Origin: Thamnidium elegans
Taxonomy: Eukaryota; Mucoromycota; Mucoromycetes; Mucorales; Mucoraceae
Direction: 5' to 3'
NCBI GenBank assembly: GCA_025201345.1
Contig: JAIXMG010000022.1
Location: 186,001-250,000 of the forward strand
Length of the DNA: 64,000 bases
Position numbers and translations under genes: made by a program. Under the pieces are notes generated by a model, which was given only the letters and a program-made list of their open reading frames with translations, did no database searches and was not told the origin of the DNA. Shown here piece by piece: positions 24,021 to 35,659 of this stretch. The first letter of the stretch is position 1. Every line of letters starts with the position of its first letter.

Positions 24021-24334
24021 GCCGTGGAAACTGGTGCTGCCATATACAGAATGAAGAATACTAAGATGTTGGTAGTCGGTAAGTTCTTTTAGTTTGAATA
24101 TCTCCATAATATATCCATTTTTTATAAAGACTGTCTCTCCAACTCTAGATTGAATAGCTTTAATATCCCAGTCAGTAGAGGTGGTGTCTGAATTAATTGT
24201 TGATTGTTGTTCGAAAAGAGAACATTTCGTAGTAATAAAGATTTCTTTTTATTAGCCAATGCGTCAGCATAGGACATGTTAGGCGTAATTCCCTACCTGG
24301 AAGGGCCAAAAGTTTCGTTAGGTGAAAGAGCCAT
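23355..24334 (-). pseudogene. Degenerate LINE-type retrotransposon ORF1 (zinc-knuckle gag-like)
   Basis: Minus-strand fragments in order: MALSPNETFGPSR, stop, GITPNMSYADALANKKK; then a frame with ILYEHLNIHLLPCKALEGK and GWFMGTGY-like (RWFMGTGY) motifs; then SWCRYRHENGHTKYDC and CFACDQLRHRQAEC. The last two are CCHC zinc knuckles (C-x2-C-x4-H-x4-C); in the first the second Cys is Arg, in the second the usual Gly is Arg. This is the layout of ORF1 of LINE-like elements in Mucorales (recollection, not searched). An in-frame TAG after codon 13, several frameshifts and loss of any reverse transcriptase show a dead, 5'-only fragment. Its start lies within a dozen bases of the end of the inverted-duplication arm. 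Confidence 0.65.
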
Positions 24335-24344
24335 GATGTGGGAA

Positions 24345-27300
24345 AAAGAAATAAATATTAGTAGCGTCGTTTTATAAATGCTTTTTATATTGTTACTCTG
24401 TATAATGCTTTATATACGAATATAAACGTTCTTAATTAACTACAACTTCTATACACATTTATAAACTGTAACTTTTTTTTATTAAAATGTAAAATATATT
24501 GGGTACGCCATGAATATTTTTTTTTAAAATCGACATAATGTCATGGGTTCCGCAAGTATTGTTATAAACTGTGTTTTAGTCTCGTCTCCAACCGCTTTAA
24601 TTTCAAAATAAAGGGACGAAGAATAACCGTGGTAAACTATAGAGATCATATAAGGCATATCTTGATTTTTCTTGAAACTATTTATAGAACTTGGAGATAA
24701 ACTCTCTCCGAATTTTTCAGTTGTATGCTTTAAACCAATAGGTTCATCGAACCTTAAATTAGCAGCTGGCTTAAGTTTAAAGAAATCTATTAAAGTTTAT
24801 GTAAGTTAAAAAAGCAATTCTCTTTATATTATCACTTACACAGATGAAAATAAAATCTGACCTCTTCTTGATCCGTATTCAAATAAAATACTCGATTTAA
24901 TTGACTTTCGTTCATTTTGTCTCCCTTCTTGAACAATGGATATACTTTTTCGCGATCGATTAAAATGGTGTTCGTATCCTCTCGATTGTATCTAAGTACA
25001 ACTTGAGGACCATACGAAGGTTTATGAAAACCGAAACCGAAGTTTTCACTATAAACTTGACGTAAAACACCCACTTGGAACCCTTTATATGAACATGGTT
25101 CTTGCTGAAGAATAGGATGCCGCAGCTGATTTGATAATTTTGGTATAGTATAGTGATCTACATCAATTCTTTGTTCATACAAAAAATAGTCGGTTTCGTC
25201 ATCTAGTATTTTCATAAGGATATGTTGGAACTGTGGATTATAATTGAAGCATATCAGATGAAACACATACTGAATATTTCTATAGTTTCCAAAGAGTTGC
25301 TTATTTATCAAGGAGGTAAATACAAGAGAGATGATATCCTGTAGAACTGGTCGGAAAGATATCTCTGTAATATCATTTACCGTTAAACAAACCTTACAGT
25401 TACAGGAATTGCTTAGATATACAGTGGTTTTGTCTGCTTTTTGTGTGGTCAAATTCTTGTGAAGGATCTATACAAAATATAAATTGAAATTTTATATAAA
25501 CGGAATGATAATCACTGACACTATTTTAGGTTACTTACCTCTTTAGATATGTACTCTTTAAGGTTATTCGTAAATTCTGCTTGATTTTCTAAAGAGAATA
25601 TATCTAGTAATTCGTTGTCGTTATATCCTTTATGTGTGTCACATAGTTGAATTAGACTGCTATCTTCTGTAATATTGCTCCACATGTTGAAGCACAATGC
25701 GTCATATATATTGGGAATAGGGATTATTTCTTCTTGGATAACAATTGTTTCCTGATCTTCGTGGTTCGAACCAGATTTAGTTACCACTTGATTTAGCGTT
25801 AGCTGTACATAGTCTTTATGTAGTTGAGCTACCACAAAGAAAGACTTGAGTGGAAACGGTAGCTTTAACGACTGTTGAATTACAGGTAAAAGACCTTCTC
25901 CTTGTGTAGTAATTCTGAGTTTTTTATAACAGTCATTTTCTTGTACCAGATTGCTTGCATATATCATATCTCTTAACTCGTCCCCAGTGATAAGTAATCT
26001 CTGAAGAAGGGTCTTTTCAATAGTAAAAGCATATCCAGTTTTTATATTTTCGTTACCTCCTGCAATTTTCGGCATCTTCCTTGATACAATTACATTTATA
26101 TAAATCATATAAATCAATACAAATGCTTCGATGTATACTTGCTGTTGTATCGATACCATTCTATCTTTATTATGTCTCTCTACGCTTAGTATATTTTCTA
26201 TATAAATCAGCATGTCCTTGTTTAATACAACAGAAGAAACATTTGATTCATCTGTTAAGTATTCTTCAACAAACGTGATAAATCTAAATAAGCCATTAAT
26301 TTTTTAATTACTTGTAAGCACACTATATATCTATATGAATAAACTTACGAATTTTTGATATTCAATGTTGCTACTTCTGAAAAAGTAAAGAACGACCCCA
26401 GAGAGCGCAAACTAATGCTGTATTAGTATAATTATCTACATAATGTTTTATTCATATCTTACCCAATGTCAGGTACAAAGTAGTCGTGATCCCAGATTTT
26501 TTTTACTAGACCATTTTCATCTAAAAATGAGAACGATAAAAGTGTAGAATCGAGCAAAATATCTAGTTGTAAAAAGCATTACTACTGAAATAATAAAACA
26601 TATAATGACGGTGTACCTATATTCATAATGGCGTCAGGTTTCGAGTCGAGGAATATTGAAGACGAGATCGGCGGATGTTCTGTTGATAGTATACGCGGTT
26701 TACCGTATATGTTAGAATTCTGAATTGCGTTAATCGAGTATCGAAAAGCCCCACGCATGATACTTAGACTGGTAATACATTTAACCAAAATGTATTCAGG
26801 TACGATATAGCTGGAGCTGACAGATATTCGATTATACTCAAACATAAATCTTGACCACTGTAATAGACCTTCGTCTGATTTGATTTTAGAAGTATAGTCA
26901 TCAGTAAATTTCAAAATAGAGTACTCCTTTACAAGGTCGTTCGGAAGTAACTGTTTCAAATTATTAGGCAAATGTTTACTGATTTCGTTGCATATATCAA
27001 AAGGCCGAATGGATTTAATAAGTTCTTTTTGGTGTTTATCTAATTCTGATATGTTTTCGTCAGTAATGAAAGTTTCCATTAAATAAAAAACTTCCTCTTC
27101 CTCTTGCTAATATAATAACCCGTTAGTTGATATCATCTGATTAATCCCATGTTACATTACTAACTATATCAGTAAAAGTACGATTGCCCAATTTTTTCAT
27201 AATATTTAGGATTGTCCATTCTTGAGCATTGAAAGAGAATTTGATATTTATAAACTCTCTAATACCATTTTTAACGTCGTCAGAAGTAAGTATTATTGCA

Positions 27301-28815
27301 TTTGAATTGATGATTTTCGGACGCGTTACGGAACCGGAAAGATCAAATAGAGGATTTCCAATTAAGATTAAATCCAACTTGATCGACACTTGATTCTCCT
27401 CCACAGCAACAATTCTACCCAAAATCGTATTACGTGACATTTTAGTAAGAAATTCATTTCCAAGATGATTTAAGTAGTAACCGAAAGATTCTATTTCGGA
27501 GCAAAATAAAAGCCTGTCTGGGTGATCATCTTTTGACATTAGATTGGCTTGAACAAAAATAGGTCGAATCAGAATTTCTCTTATTTCTTCTTCCCATTCA
27601 GACGGTACCACTAATACGTAGTAGAGTGCATCACTATCTTTAATTTCTCCTTCCGAAACTTTAATTAGTTCTTCTACAAATAAGCGAATAAAGTCTGATA
27701 CAGCTGTTAACGTGAATAGGTCATCTTGATCCCAGCAATCTTTGCCCTTCTTAAAGAGTTGGTATAATTTCTCTCTGGACACATCGATTTGTACTATGTC
27801 TTGTTTGTTATTCCTAGCACTTTGGTCTCCCCAACTTAAAACATTCGATTTATGTTTATCATAAGTGATATAACTGTCTTTGCTACATTTTTACAAACTG
27901 TTCAAAGTCATCGTATATTTTCTTAGTACCTTACACTTACATCAGATATGAAGATTCGAATCGGACATATCTTGCTGAAGTGGAACAATAAGTTATTTGA
28001 GCCGTATTCACTCCAAGATCTATATGACGATAAGACTTTTCTTTTAAAAAAGACAAAAGATGGGGTTATTTTGCAGTAAGAGGAACACTTACGAAAAATA
28101 GCAACGTGTGTATGTTGGAGAAGATCATATACTTCTTCCATATTAATGTTTTTGTTAAAGAAAAAGAAAAAGGAAGAAAAAGGGGTAAATATATACGTTA
28201 TTTCGGGACCCCATGAACTCGTTCCGAGTATGTTACATCAAACGTCGACAGGATACGAAACGCAAAATTTATTTGTTCTAAAACAGGCAACGTAAAGTTT
28301 AAACTTTTTGTTTTGGTCAAAAAGAAATAAACAAAAAGTGCCACTTGTTACGTATAATAAAATTAGTAATTTAGTTCATCCGTATTATACATTATTACAA
28401 CTATCTATACGTATCATAAGTAAAAACAGCACGCCATAAAAGTGTTTTCATACGGTGATATTTCTGAAATTAGAGGTCGCATGTATCGAAAACGCTTATA
28501 AAACGGCCAATAGACTGTTTAAAGTTTTTTTGCTTCGCCAAAATAAACACCTTTTGGATGCATAAACTATATTTAATCTCAGACTTCTGTGATTTATGTA
28601 TGCAGTGCTTAATAGTGTTATGTTTAATAATTTCGCTTGTAACTTATTTTCTCTCCGTTTAAAAGCGAGATAAAGTCATTGGTTCTGCAAGTGTAAGCCA
28701 GTGCTTCTCTTCCATCTCTCCACCGACTAATTTGAAGATATTGAAATCGCAAAAGGCTGTCTTGACCTGGTTTAATATCTTTTTTTTTCCCGCTAAATGA
28801 GGGGTCGAAAATAAT
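24345..28815. repeat. Inverted segmental duplication, arm 1
   Basis: The whole segment is the reverse-complement partner of 45470-49990. Homology covers the complete Hsp70-like gene with its introns, about 330 bases 3' of it (to AGCATTTATAAA.CGACGCT) and about 670 bases 5' of it, including the tail of an upstream paralogue. Arm 1 lacks a ~60-nt insert present 3' of the gene in arm 2. It retains about 44 nt near 28770 that arm 2 has lost between short GGCT/CGCT repeats. Confidence 0.9.
24524..28141 (-). CDS. Hsp70/HSPA12-like actin-ATPase-fold protein, copy 1
   Basis: Nine exons on minus (28141-28093, 28019-27941, 27882-27165, 27106-26617, 26562-26463, 26411-26349, 26283-25539, 25467-24840, 24786-24524) give 1044 residues without stops. 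The Hsp70-type core is seen in YVLVVPSEWEEEIREILIRP followed by ..QANL.SKDDHPDRLLFCSEIES, the strand-helix-strand before the ..ePeAA.. region, as in divergent HSPA12-like proteins. The phosphate-1 loop (normally IDLGTT) reads IFHLGVNTAQ, so the key Asp is missing. The C-terminal third (YKGFQVGVLRQVYSENFGFG) matches the substrate-domain side of the family. The expected role is a chaperone-like or regulatory ATPase-fold protein; nucleotide hydrolysis is doubtful. The nearly identical copy is at 46154-49759. Confidence 0.7.
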
Positions 28816-29320
28816 TTCAGAATTTTTAGAAATCAAAGAAATAGAAAAGGAAGAAATACATTTTATTCTAATCAACAGCACTAGGACTACTGCCCTTTTT
28901 AGATCCTTTTGTTTGAGCTAGCAGCCCATCTAAAAAGGTTCCGGAATCAAGCAACTCGGGGTTTTTTTTAGCGTAAAGGGTCCTATCAAAGTTAATATGA
29001 TCCAAATAGCTGAGCAAATCGGCTTTTGTTAACATCATTGCCTGATACTCTTCAATTCTGTAAGAAAAGTGTTGATTTACCTTATACATATTAACCGCGT
29101 GAATTATAGAGTTACTACTGGTCATGTTCACTTTTGACAACGCCTTTAACAGCAAATTACGGCACAATATTTGTTGATGCTTCATTGGTATCTGCTACTT
29201 CTGAAAAAGCGAATTAATCATATGGTAGGTCCAACTTTGAAGAAGAATCCAGCCAAATATCATAAGAATTTTTGGCGTTTGCCTTTCGTTTGGGATATAG
29301 TGTTTTTGAACCGTACGAAC
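28624..29320 (-). pseudogene. Truncated third Hsp70-like paralogue
   Basis: Two minus-strand pieces resemble parts of the neighbouring Hsp70-like gene. At about 29230-28868, FSEVADTN (compare FSEVATLN in the intact gene) is followed by QQILCRNLLLKALSKVNM and FSYRIEEYQAMMLTKADLL, which parallels the exon-7 region (FTIEKTLLQRLLITGDEL). At 28881-28624, RFQYLQISRWRDGREALAY resembles the last-exon strand pattern. Exons between and before are missing and the frames do not join. The final part is included in the duplicated arm and occurs, more decayed, at 45470-45620. I infer a former tandem array of these genes. Confidence 0.4.
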
Positions 29321-29399
29321 ATAAAGAAGACAAAAACGCTTGAAAAAAAGCGGAATAATAAACGAATATAAAATATAAACTCCTTTAAAAGATGCACGT

Positions 29400-29900
29400 A
29401 TAAAAAATACTTACTAGTACATAGTAAAAATAAAAAGAGATTTATTAACTATTTTATGATAAAATAGAAGGTTTATTTGCATGTGATCTATTTAATCATT
29501 TTTATGTACATGCAGTTACAACTTGTTTCGTATGATTATTATAGGTTCGAGTTGTTTATATACAAAAGACGAGTGTAAGAGAAAGTATATTTAATCATGG
29601 TTAGAAGAAGAAGAAAACGGTAGGCTTCTTCGAAGAGAACTTTTTGGAAGGTCTTCTTTTAATCATTTGTTTTGTTACAAGTTTCGAGTATATTTACTCT
29701 CAACTTGTGACATTACAATGTCCGAATTATGCAAACGCATGAATAAGTGTATCGGGACAGTATACATATTGAAAAACATTGAGGTGTTTTATTCATAAAT
29801 ATAGTATTATCGTTCATTTCTAGTAATATATATGTTCATGCATACACGTATAAATCATTATCTTTTTCATAAAGTGTGTTTTTTTTACCAGATGATCTAT
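29400..29900. other. Intergenic, no gene seen
   Basis: AT-rich, with mixed short frames on both strands and no family resemblance. It separates the paralogue remnant from the nuclease-like gene. Confidence 0.35.
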
Positions 29901-31028
29901 TTACGAATTATTTTTTTTCCATCGGAAATACGCAGACTTCAAAGAGATATAGTTGCAATAAGTACTGAAGTACCTATCTCTTCTACCGTCAACATAAATA
30001 GCTCTCCAAGGGATGTTTCCATTTTCATCGAGCTCGGACAAACGGTTGCTAATAAAATTCCAGTTTTCTGTGCGACTACGGGCCGGTAATCGAGATGATG
30101 CTGATGAATCTGTTGGTGATGAATCCGTTGGAGATGAATCCGTTGGAGAGGTTGGAACGCCTTCAGATATTAAACCTGTTTCTACATTTGGCGAGGCGGG
30201 GGTTGGTTCTTGGTACTTTGTTTGGTACGCATCAAAGACCCGCACGGCATTTCCAACACAATTATTTACCTTTTTTTTCGCTGCTTGAGGTACATCACTT
30301 TGATCAAGAGCAGAAATTGCCTCTCTTAGTCGTTTCTTACTTTCAGTACACACGTACATCAGATCCTCTTTTATTTGTCGCATTATATTCCCTTCGTCTC
30401 CAAACATTTGTTCCGCGATAGCGTACAACCGTGCCATCGTGGAGTCACCGTAGTATGGGTTTTCGGAAGGTCGACCGCACTGGCTTACGATGACGAAAAA
30501 CGATAACGCAACAAATGTATTGAGTGGATTCGCCTTTAAGCTTTGCTGAATAGAGTCACTGGTAACAAAGTAACAGTTGCGAGCCCAGGGATCACACTGT
30601 CGAACTTGCTGTAGAAATGGTTTTGGTGGATATGGTATTATTCTTTTTTTCACTTCATACCTTATAGTCGATGTTACAAATGTTATTAAAATAGGTGGTG
30701 TGTGGTATTGAAGTGCAGCAGAAACACCGTGCGAGGTCATTTGTAAATAATAGTTCAGGTCAACCGTGTGTTGAATTCCAATAATAATCGGTGGAAAGCT
30801 GTTAGACCTGGAAACGTAGACTGCGTCTGGAGTATTCTCTGTCGACCGCTGTGTAGGACTGAAGTAATAAATGTCTTTGGCATGATCCCCTATAGTGGTC
30901 ATTAACTTGATTAGCATAACTTTTTTTTTTAAAAAAAAAAAGATCTATCAGCATTAAAGTCACTTACCGAATAGTGTCGAAACCACAATGTCCATTACTT
31001 CTTTATTCGCGAATAACAGTTTTGACAT
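29901..31028 (-). CDS. Rpn/PD-(D/E)XK-like family protein, possibly damaged
   Basis: Exon 1 is 31028-30968 (MSKLLFANKEVMDIVVSTLFG) and exon 2 is 30919-29901, giving 359 residues with a T10A11-containing intron. The core DAVYVS..NSFPPIIIGIQHTVD has the strand order of PD-(D/E)XK proteins of the Rpn/transposase-associated type, D...E-x-Q, but Gly replaces the expected Glu. A second possible acceptor 13 nt downstream would give VNDHYRGSCQRHLLLQSY, which looks more like a real N-terminal domain, but that frame runs out near 30840. So the open frame may hide a one-base indel. The C-terminal part has a 15-nt minisatellite encoding SPTDS repeats, then EN.NFISNRLSELDENG. Function unknown; activity is doubtful. 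Confidence 0.5.
30099..30149. repeat. 15-nt minisatellite (SPTDS codons)
   Basis: Three and a fraction copies of a unit like GTTGGAGATGAATCC on +, read on minus as SPTDS repeats inside the nuclease-like protein. The copies are nearly identical, so length variation between strains is likely. Confidence 0.7.
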
Positions 31029-31281
31029 TAGAGTGTTGAGTGATGTTGATGAGGAGAAGCAAAGATTTTTTTTTTGAAGTTCGCGCAGGGTCGGGCTTAC
31101 TGTCACGCATTACTTGTCTTTTGTTATTCGAAAAAAGCTTAAATACTACAAATGTTTAAACTCAGGCCTTTGCTTTCAAATATAAAATGGAAGAATGTTA
31201 TCTATAGGCAAACCAAACAGTAAAAATAAAACGAATCACGAAGAAAATGAAACAAATTGTTTAGTTTGACATAAAGCTATT

Positions 31282-32202
31282 TTATTCAAACATGGTGTCG
31301 CGTAACTTTTTTAATCGAGCAGAATCATATGCACTACATAAATTTTTGCATACATGAAGTAAACGCCCACATTGATAACAGCTGAAATATATAAAATGTT
31401 AGAATATGTCTTTTAAATCCATAAAAAAAAAGCTTTACATTTTTGAACCACAGATACATTTTATATGCTGACATCCACCCTATCAACAACAAAAAAAAGT
31501 AAGTATATGTCACATAAGTTATAGAATAATGCGTATATCACTATATGTATTTACGACTTTATCAATAATACGATTACATTTCGGACAAACACACCAATTT
31601 TTCTCTTTAGCCGTCTTTAAAGAAAGTCTTCTCAACTCCATATCATCAACTCGCTTAACCACATCTGAAAAAAAAAAGAAGTAAGTGCCTCATAAATACG
31701 TTTCAGTTTAAAAGATTTACTAGTATGCCACTTGTTTTGACATGCACTGCAGAAAGCCCTATTGCAGCTACGACAAATAACAAAAGTACACTTTTCTTGC
31801 AACTGTTTATCACTTTGGAGAACTTGACCACAACCTTCCATCGGACAGAAAATCTGTTTTATGTATTTAGCTTTTTAACTTTTTTCTTTTAAAAAAAACA
31901 ACATGAACCTTATAAGAAATATCTGCTTTTTTCTGAAAGAGATGTTTCCACCGGGCATAAGCTTGCTTCCGTATGTCAATATTATCATCAATATACGTTT
32001 TTACAATTTTTTTACACGCAAAGTCAGGACATTCTAATGATACGTAACCCAAATGATATTCTCCATCTGGCATTTCCTTCAAATAAGAGCAGAGACATTT
32101 CTTACAAGTCGCGTGCGCACAAGTAGCTTCTTTAGGTGACGGGTAACAGTTTTTTTCAGAAAGAGTTTCTAAACAAATGACGCATTCGATATTCTTAGAC
32201 AT
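31282..32202 (-). CDS. Small RBR-type (RING-IBR-RING) E3 ubiquitin ligase
   Basis: Five exons on minus (32202-31909, 31853-31721, 31664-31555, 31479-31439, 31381-31282) give 225 residues, all in phase. RING1: ECVICLETLSE ... CAHATCKKC ... CPDFAC. IBR: CPMEGCGQ ... CRSCNRAFCSACQNKWH. RING2: CPKCNRIID then GGCQHIKCICGSKICYQCG, where the Cys after HIK is the expected thioester-forming catalytic residue. RBR ligases pass ubiquitin through this Cys. The protein is almost nothing but the RBR module, with no Ariadne or UBL extension, so substrate choice must lie in the module or a partner. The 41-nt exon 4 carries the catalytic Cys. Confidence 0.85.
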
Positions 32203-32496
32203 TTTTGCTTCTGAATAGATACTATGAAAAAAAATGAAAAAAAAATGATTTTCTCTTATATTTATACTCAAGATAATGATTAATTTTAGTGTTTTATTTT
32301 ACAATGAATCCTGGGAATCTTGATTAACTATATACTTTCACCGAAACAATTTGTCATTTCCTGCTGTCAAAAAAAAAAAAAAAAGGGTATGCTTACGTAA
32401 GTAAAATCAGTTGTGAGGGCGGCATTATTTTAAAGCCACAGAATTTTTTTTTCTTTTTTTTTTATCCCTCTTTAACAAACTAAACAATAAAAAAAA

Positions 32497-33786
32497 ATGA
32501 GTGAAGCACCTCAAGTCGATATCTTGGAAGCTTCCAAGGAAAAGTTTATTAACCTCATGTCAGAACTTGACGATGGTCAATTCCATAGCTTTGAGCAATT
32601 CGTTCAAACTGCACTTCGTACGTACACGAGAAAAAACTTTTTTTTTTTTTAGATCAAAATAGATTCACTTACGACATGTATTTTTGTAGAGGAATACCAT
32701 GGGCAAATTCATAACCATCATGGTGAAGAGACAGAGGATATGGATACAGAAGAACATGACGGTAGTTATCAACCTGTCAGTGACGCTAAAATGATGAGAT
32801 TAGGTAGAATGATTAAAGATCTTCGCAACCGTGTACCTATTTCTGCTGAAGCTCCTGGAGAAAAAACAACTATCCCTAATACACCTGACGTAAGTATATG
32901 TAAACTCCAAAAAAAAAAAGAGGATAGCATGATTGATTTGTGTTATAGTTTAAGGGCTTCACTGAACAAAATACAGTTCATGTCGATGGATTTTTGTACT
33001 CTGAAGAAGATGTAGACGACCTTTGCGACGAAGGAAAAATGTCTCGTAATTACTGTTTAGATTGTAAATCTAAAAAATGTGCACCTTTGAGTAAGTAATA
33101 TGAAATTTTGTATTTAGGCAATAGATAATTATTAATGCAGGATTTTTCTTTGAATAGACTTTATCTCTCACTCTGCATCCGTTTTACAATTGCAATTCTT
33201 GTATCAAGTTGCTTTAGCTGATAAAGTAAAGGATAAGGTTATTGTTGATGTTGGATCAAGATTAGGAGCTGTTTTGTATGCTGTAAGTTTTTTTTTTTAT
33301 TAATGAAGAGAATCTTTGTTTATTTAAATTACAAAATAGGGTCATTTGTTCACTCGTGCTCGTAAACTTATTGGTGTTGAAATCAACGAATGGTTCACCA
33401 AATTACAAAAGGATATGATTAAACAATACAAAATGGACGACCGTGTCGAAGTCATGTGTAAAGATATTCAAACCATGCCTGAATTATTATCAAAGGATGC
33501 CGATGTTGTGATTATGAACAACGTATTCCAATTCTTTAACGATCTTCCTATGCAACAACAAATTTGGAAGTTTGTTCGTGCCGAAACTAAAAAGAAGTCT
33601 GGATTATTGTTGGTTACACTTCCTGCTTTACAAGATCAGTTAAAGGAAGCTGGGTTATCCGCCAATAAATTGATGAAGGGTTGGGTAAAGGAAGTCAACC
33701 TTAATTATGATGGTGGATGGTTCCAAGAGCTTAATGATGATGAGTTAGAAGAAATCAAACAAGTTCACTTGTATAGAGTATTGTAA
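32497..33786 (+). CDS. Class I SAM-dependent methyltransferase
   Basis: Five exons (32497-32617, 32690-32889, 32949-33090, 33158-33282, 33340-33786) give 344 residues. The SAM-binding glycine-rich motif I is seen as KVIVDVGSRLGAVLYAGHLF, followed by LIGVEINEW (acidic residue binding the ribose) and VEVMCKDIQ, then DADVVIMNNVFQFF (motif IV). The N-terminal ~150 residues are specific to this protein, with an acidic/His stretch and a Cys-rich NYCLDCKSKKC. Class I methyltransferase fold is secure; the substrate (protein, RNA or small molecule) is not evident. It is the only gene in the 22.6-35.6 kb stretch that looks like an ordinary conserved single-copy gene. Confidence 0.8.
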
Positions 33787-33989
33787 ATTTATATTATACA
33801 TATAGAAACGTTATTGCTTCTCTTCTTTTTTTTTTTTTTTTTTTTTTTTTACGGAAGAGTAATATTAGAATAAAACGACCCTTTTATTAGCGTGCCCTAA
33901 TAATTTCAAGAAATTGTAAAACGAATAAATTTCGTTAGATTGACATTAATGCCCCTAATTTTATTTAAATTTTTTTTTTTGAACGAAGA

Positions 33990-35584
33990 TTAAATATATA
34001 ATGTTTTTTCTGTATCTTCCAGCTTAATCTCCTCTGTTTTCATACTATGAATTTCGTTTAAGTGATGCGTATAAACCGTCCTATTTGAGTATGTTACATT
34101 ACAGGAGGCACAATGATTAATTTTATCATTCATGTCGGGAATAGTATCGTCATTATTAAACCTGCGTTTATGTCTAGGGTGAAGCAGTAAGATATTATGA
34201 ATTACATACAAGTGACGTCTATAGCTGCCTCTATCGCTGTATACTTTGCTACATGCTATACAATTTATGTCTATTCCATCAATAACTGGCGTTTCATTAC
34301 GATTAATATAACTTAACCGTGGCTTAATTCGGGATATTTTTATATGGTGACGTTTAGGCATATGAATTCGATAGTAAGTCAACATTTCGTATGTTTTATC
34401 ACATACATTGCAGTAGTTATTTACAAGGTCTACGACAGGTTCTACAACGTTGATTAATATATTTTTTCTGGGTAGAAGCAACTTATGAATAAGGCTAAAT
34501 GGTGTCGATAAGTATGAATGCTGCGATATTTTCTATCGCAAGAGGTACAATGGTTATTTGGGTTGTTCACATCTGGATCGTCAGCATTAGGCAAACGTTT
34601 AAGCGGCTCGATACCATGGATTTTATTCATGTGAATTTGATGAAAACGTTTTGCCAGAAATACTTTTCGACAATCAGCACAGTATCTCTCCAGCCTCAGG
34701 CCTTCGCTACTAGGGACTTTACAATCGATTCCTTGATAAAGCTCCGGCTTTTCCTCAACGTGAACGACAGTCAGATGTTGTCGGTAGGAGTTTTTACTGG
34801 GAAATGTTTTATCGCATGCAGCGCAATAATTATTTTGGTCATTGATATTTGGCATCAAAACAGGACGAGACGGTAGTTCTGTACTATGTATTTTTCACAA
34901 ATGCGCAATAAAATCATATTTGTGTGTATACCTTTTATCACACGTTTTACAATAAAGATTTTCTTTATCAAAATTGCTTATTTCCGAGTAACTAGCCGGG
35001 AAGGTAATCCCATGAAGCCGAACCAAATGATGTATATAATTTATCTTTGAGAGAAATGTCTTGGTACATACGTCGCAATAGAAGTTTAAAATATCAATTG
35101 TTGGCTTCGTATGTATTACTTCCGAGGGCCGTTTAAAGCGCAGCATATGGTGTACTCGGAATAAATGGTCATGGTAGTTGTGTCGCGATGTGTGAGTATG
35201 ATTGCATGACACACAGTAATTGTTTGGATCGTTTATATCAGGTCTTTTCGATAGGTCTTCTTTTGATCTTGGTCTGATAAGTGGAACATGAATATTATTT
35301 AGAACAGCCATATGTTTGCGGTACGCATAAGCAGCTGCATAGCTCCTATTGCAAATGTTACAACAAAGGGTTTTCAGATCGATAATGGGTATCTCTTTAG
35401 TTTTATGGGAGTGAAGTTCATGATCAAGAAAACTGGTTCTAGTTACTACGAAAGGTAATGTTACATAGACTACAGTGCTTTCTTCAGTTTCTTGCTTAAT
35501 ATAAGCTCTAGTCCTTAGTATATCTACTTTCAAAGCACGTTCAAACGCGTTACTTTCGATGTTTTTATAACTTTCTTGTTCCAT
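33990..35584 (-). pseudogene. Ten-finger C2H2 zinc-finger gene, disrupted
   Basis: On minus, from MEQESYKNIESNAFERAL at 35584, ten C-x2-C-x(12)-H-x(3-6)-H units can be followed (for example YCVSCNHTHTSRHNYHDHLF, YCDVCTKTFLSKINYIHHLV, YCAACDKTFPSKNSYRQHLT, HCASCNVTYSNRTVYTHHLN). Most linkers share a D.N or N.N-Y-C spacing. The array is broken by an in-frame TGA inside finger 4 (just after FIAHL, near 34893), a frameshift near 34855 and another inside finger 7 near 34470. No intron can explain these. The lesions are few, so inactivation is recent, or they are assembly errors. It was probably a DNA-binding protein of an expanded family. Confidence 0.65.
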
Positions 35585-35659
35585 ATTATTTTTAAAGAGG
35601 AAAGAGTTAAAAAAAAAAGCAAAAAATTGAACGCCCTTTGTTATATTAGATACAGTCAC

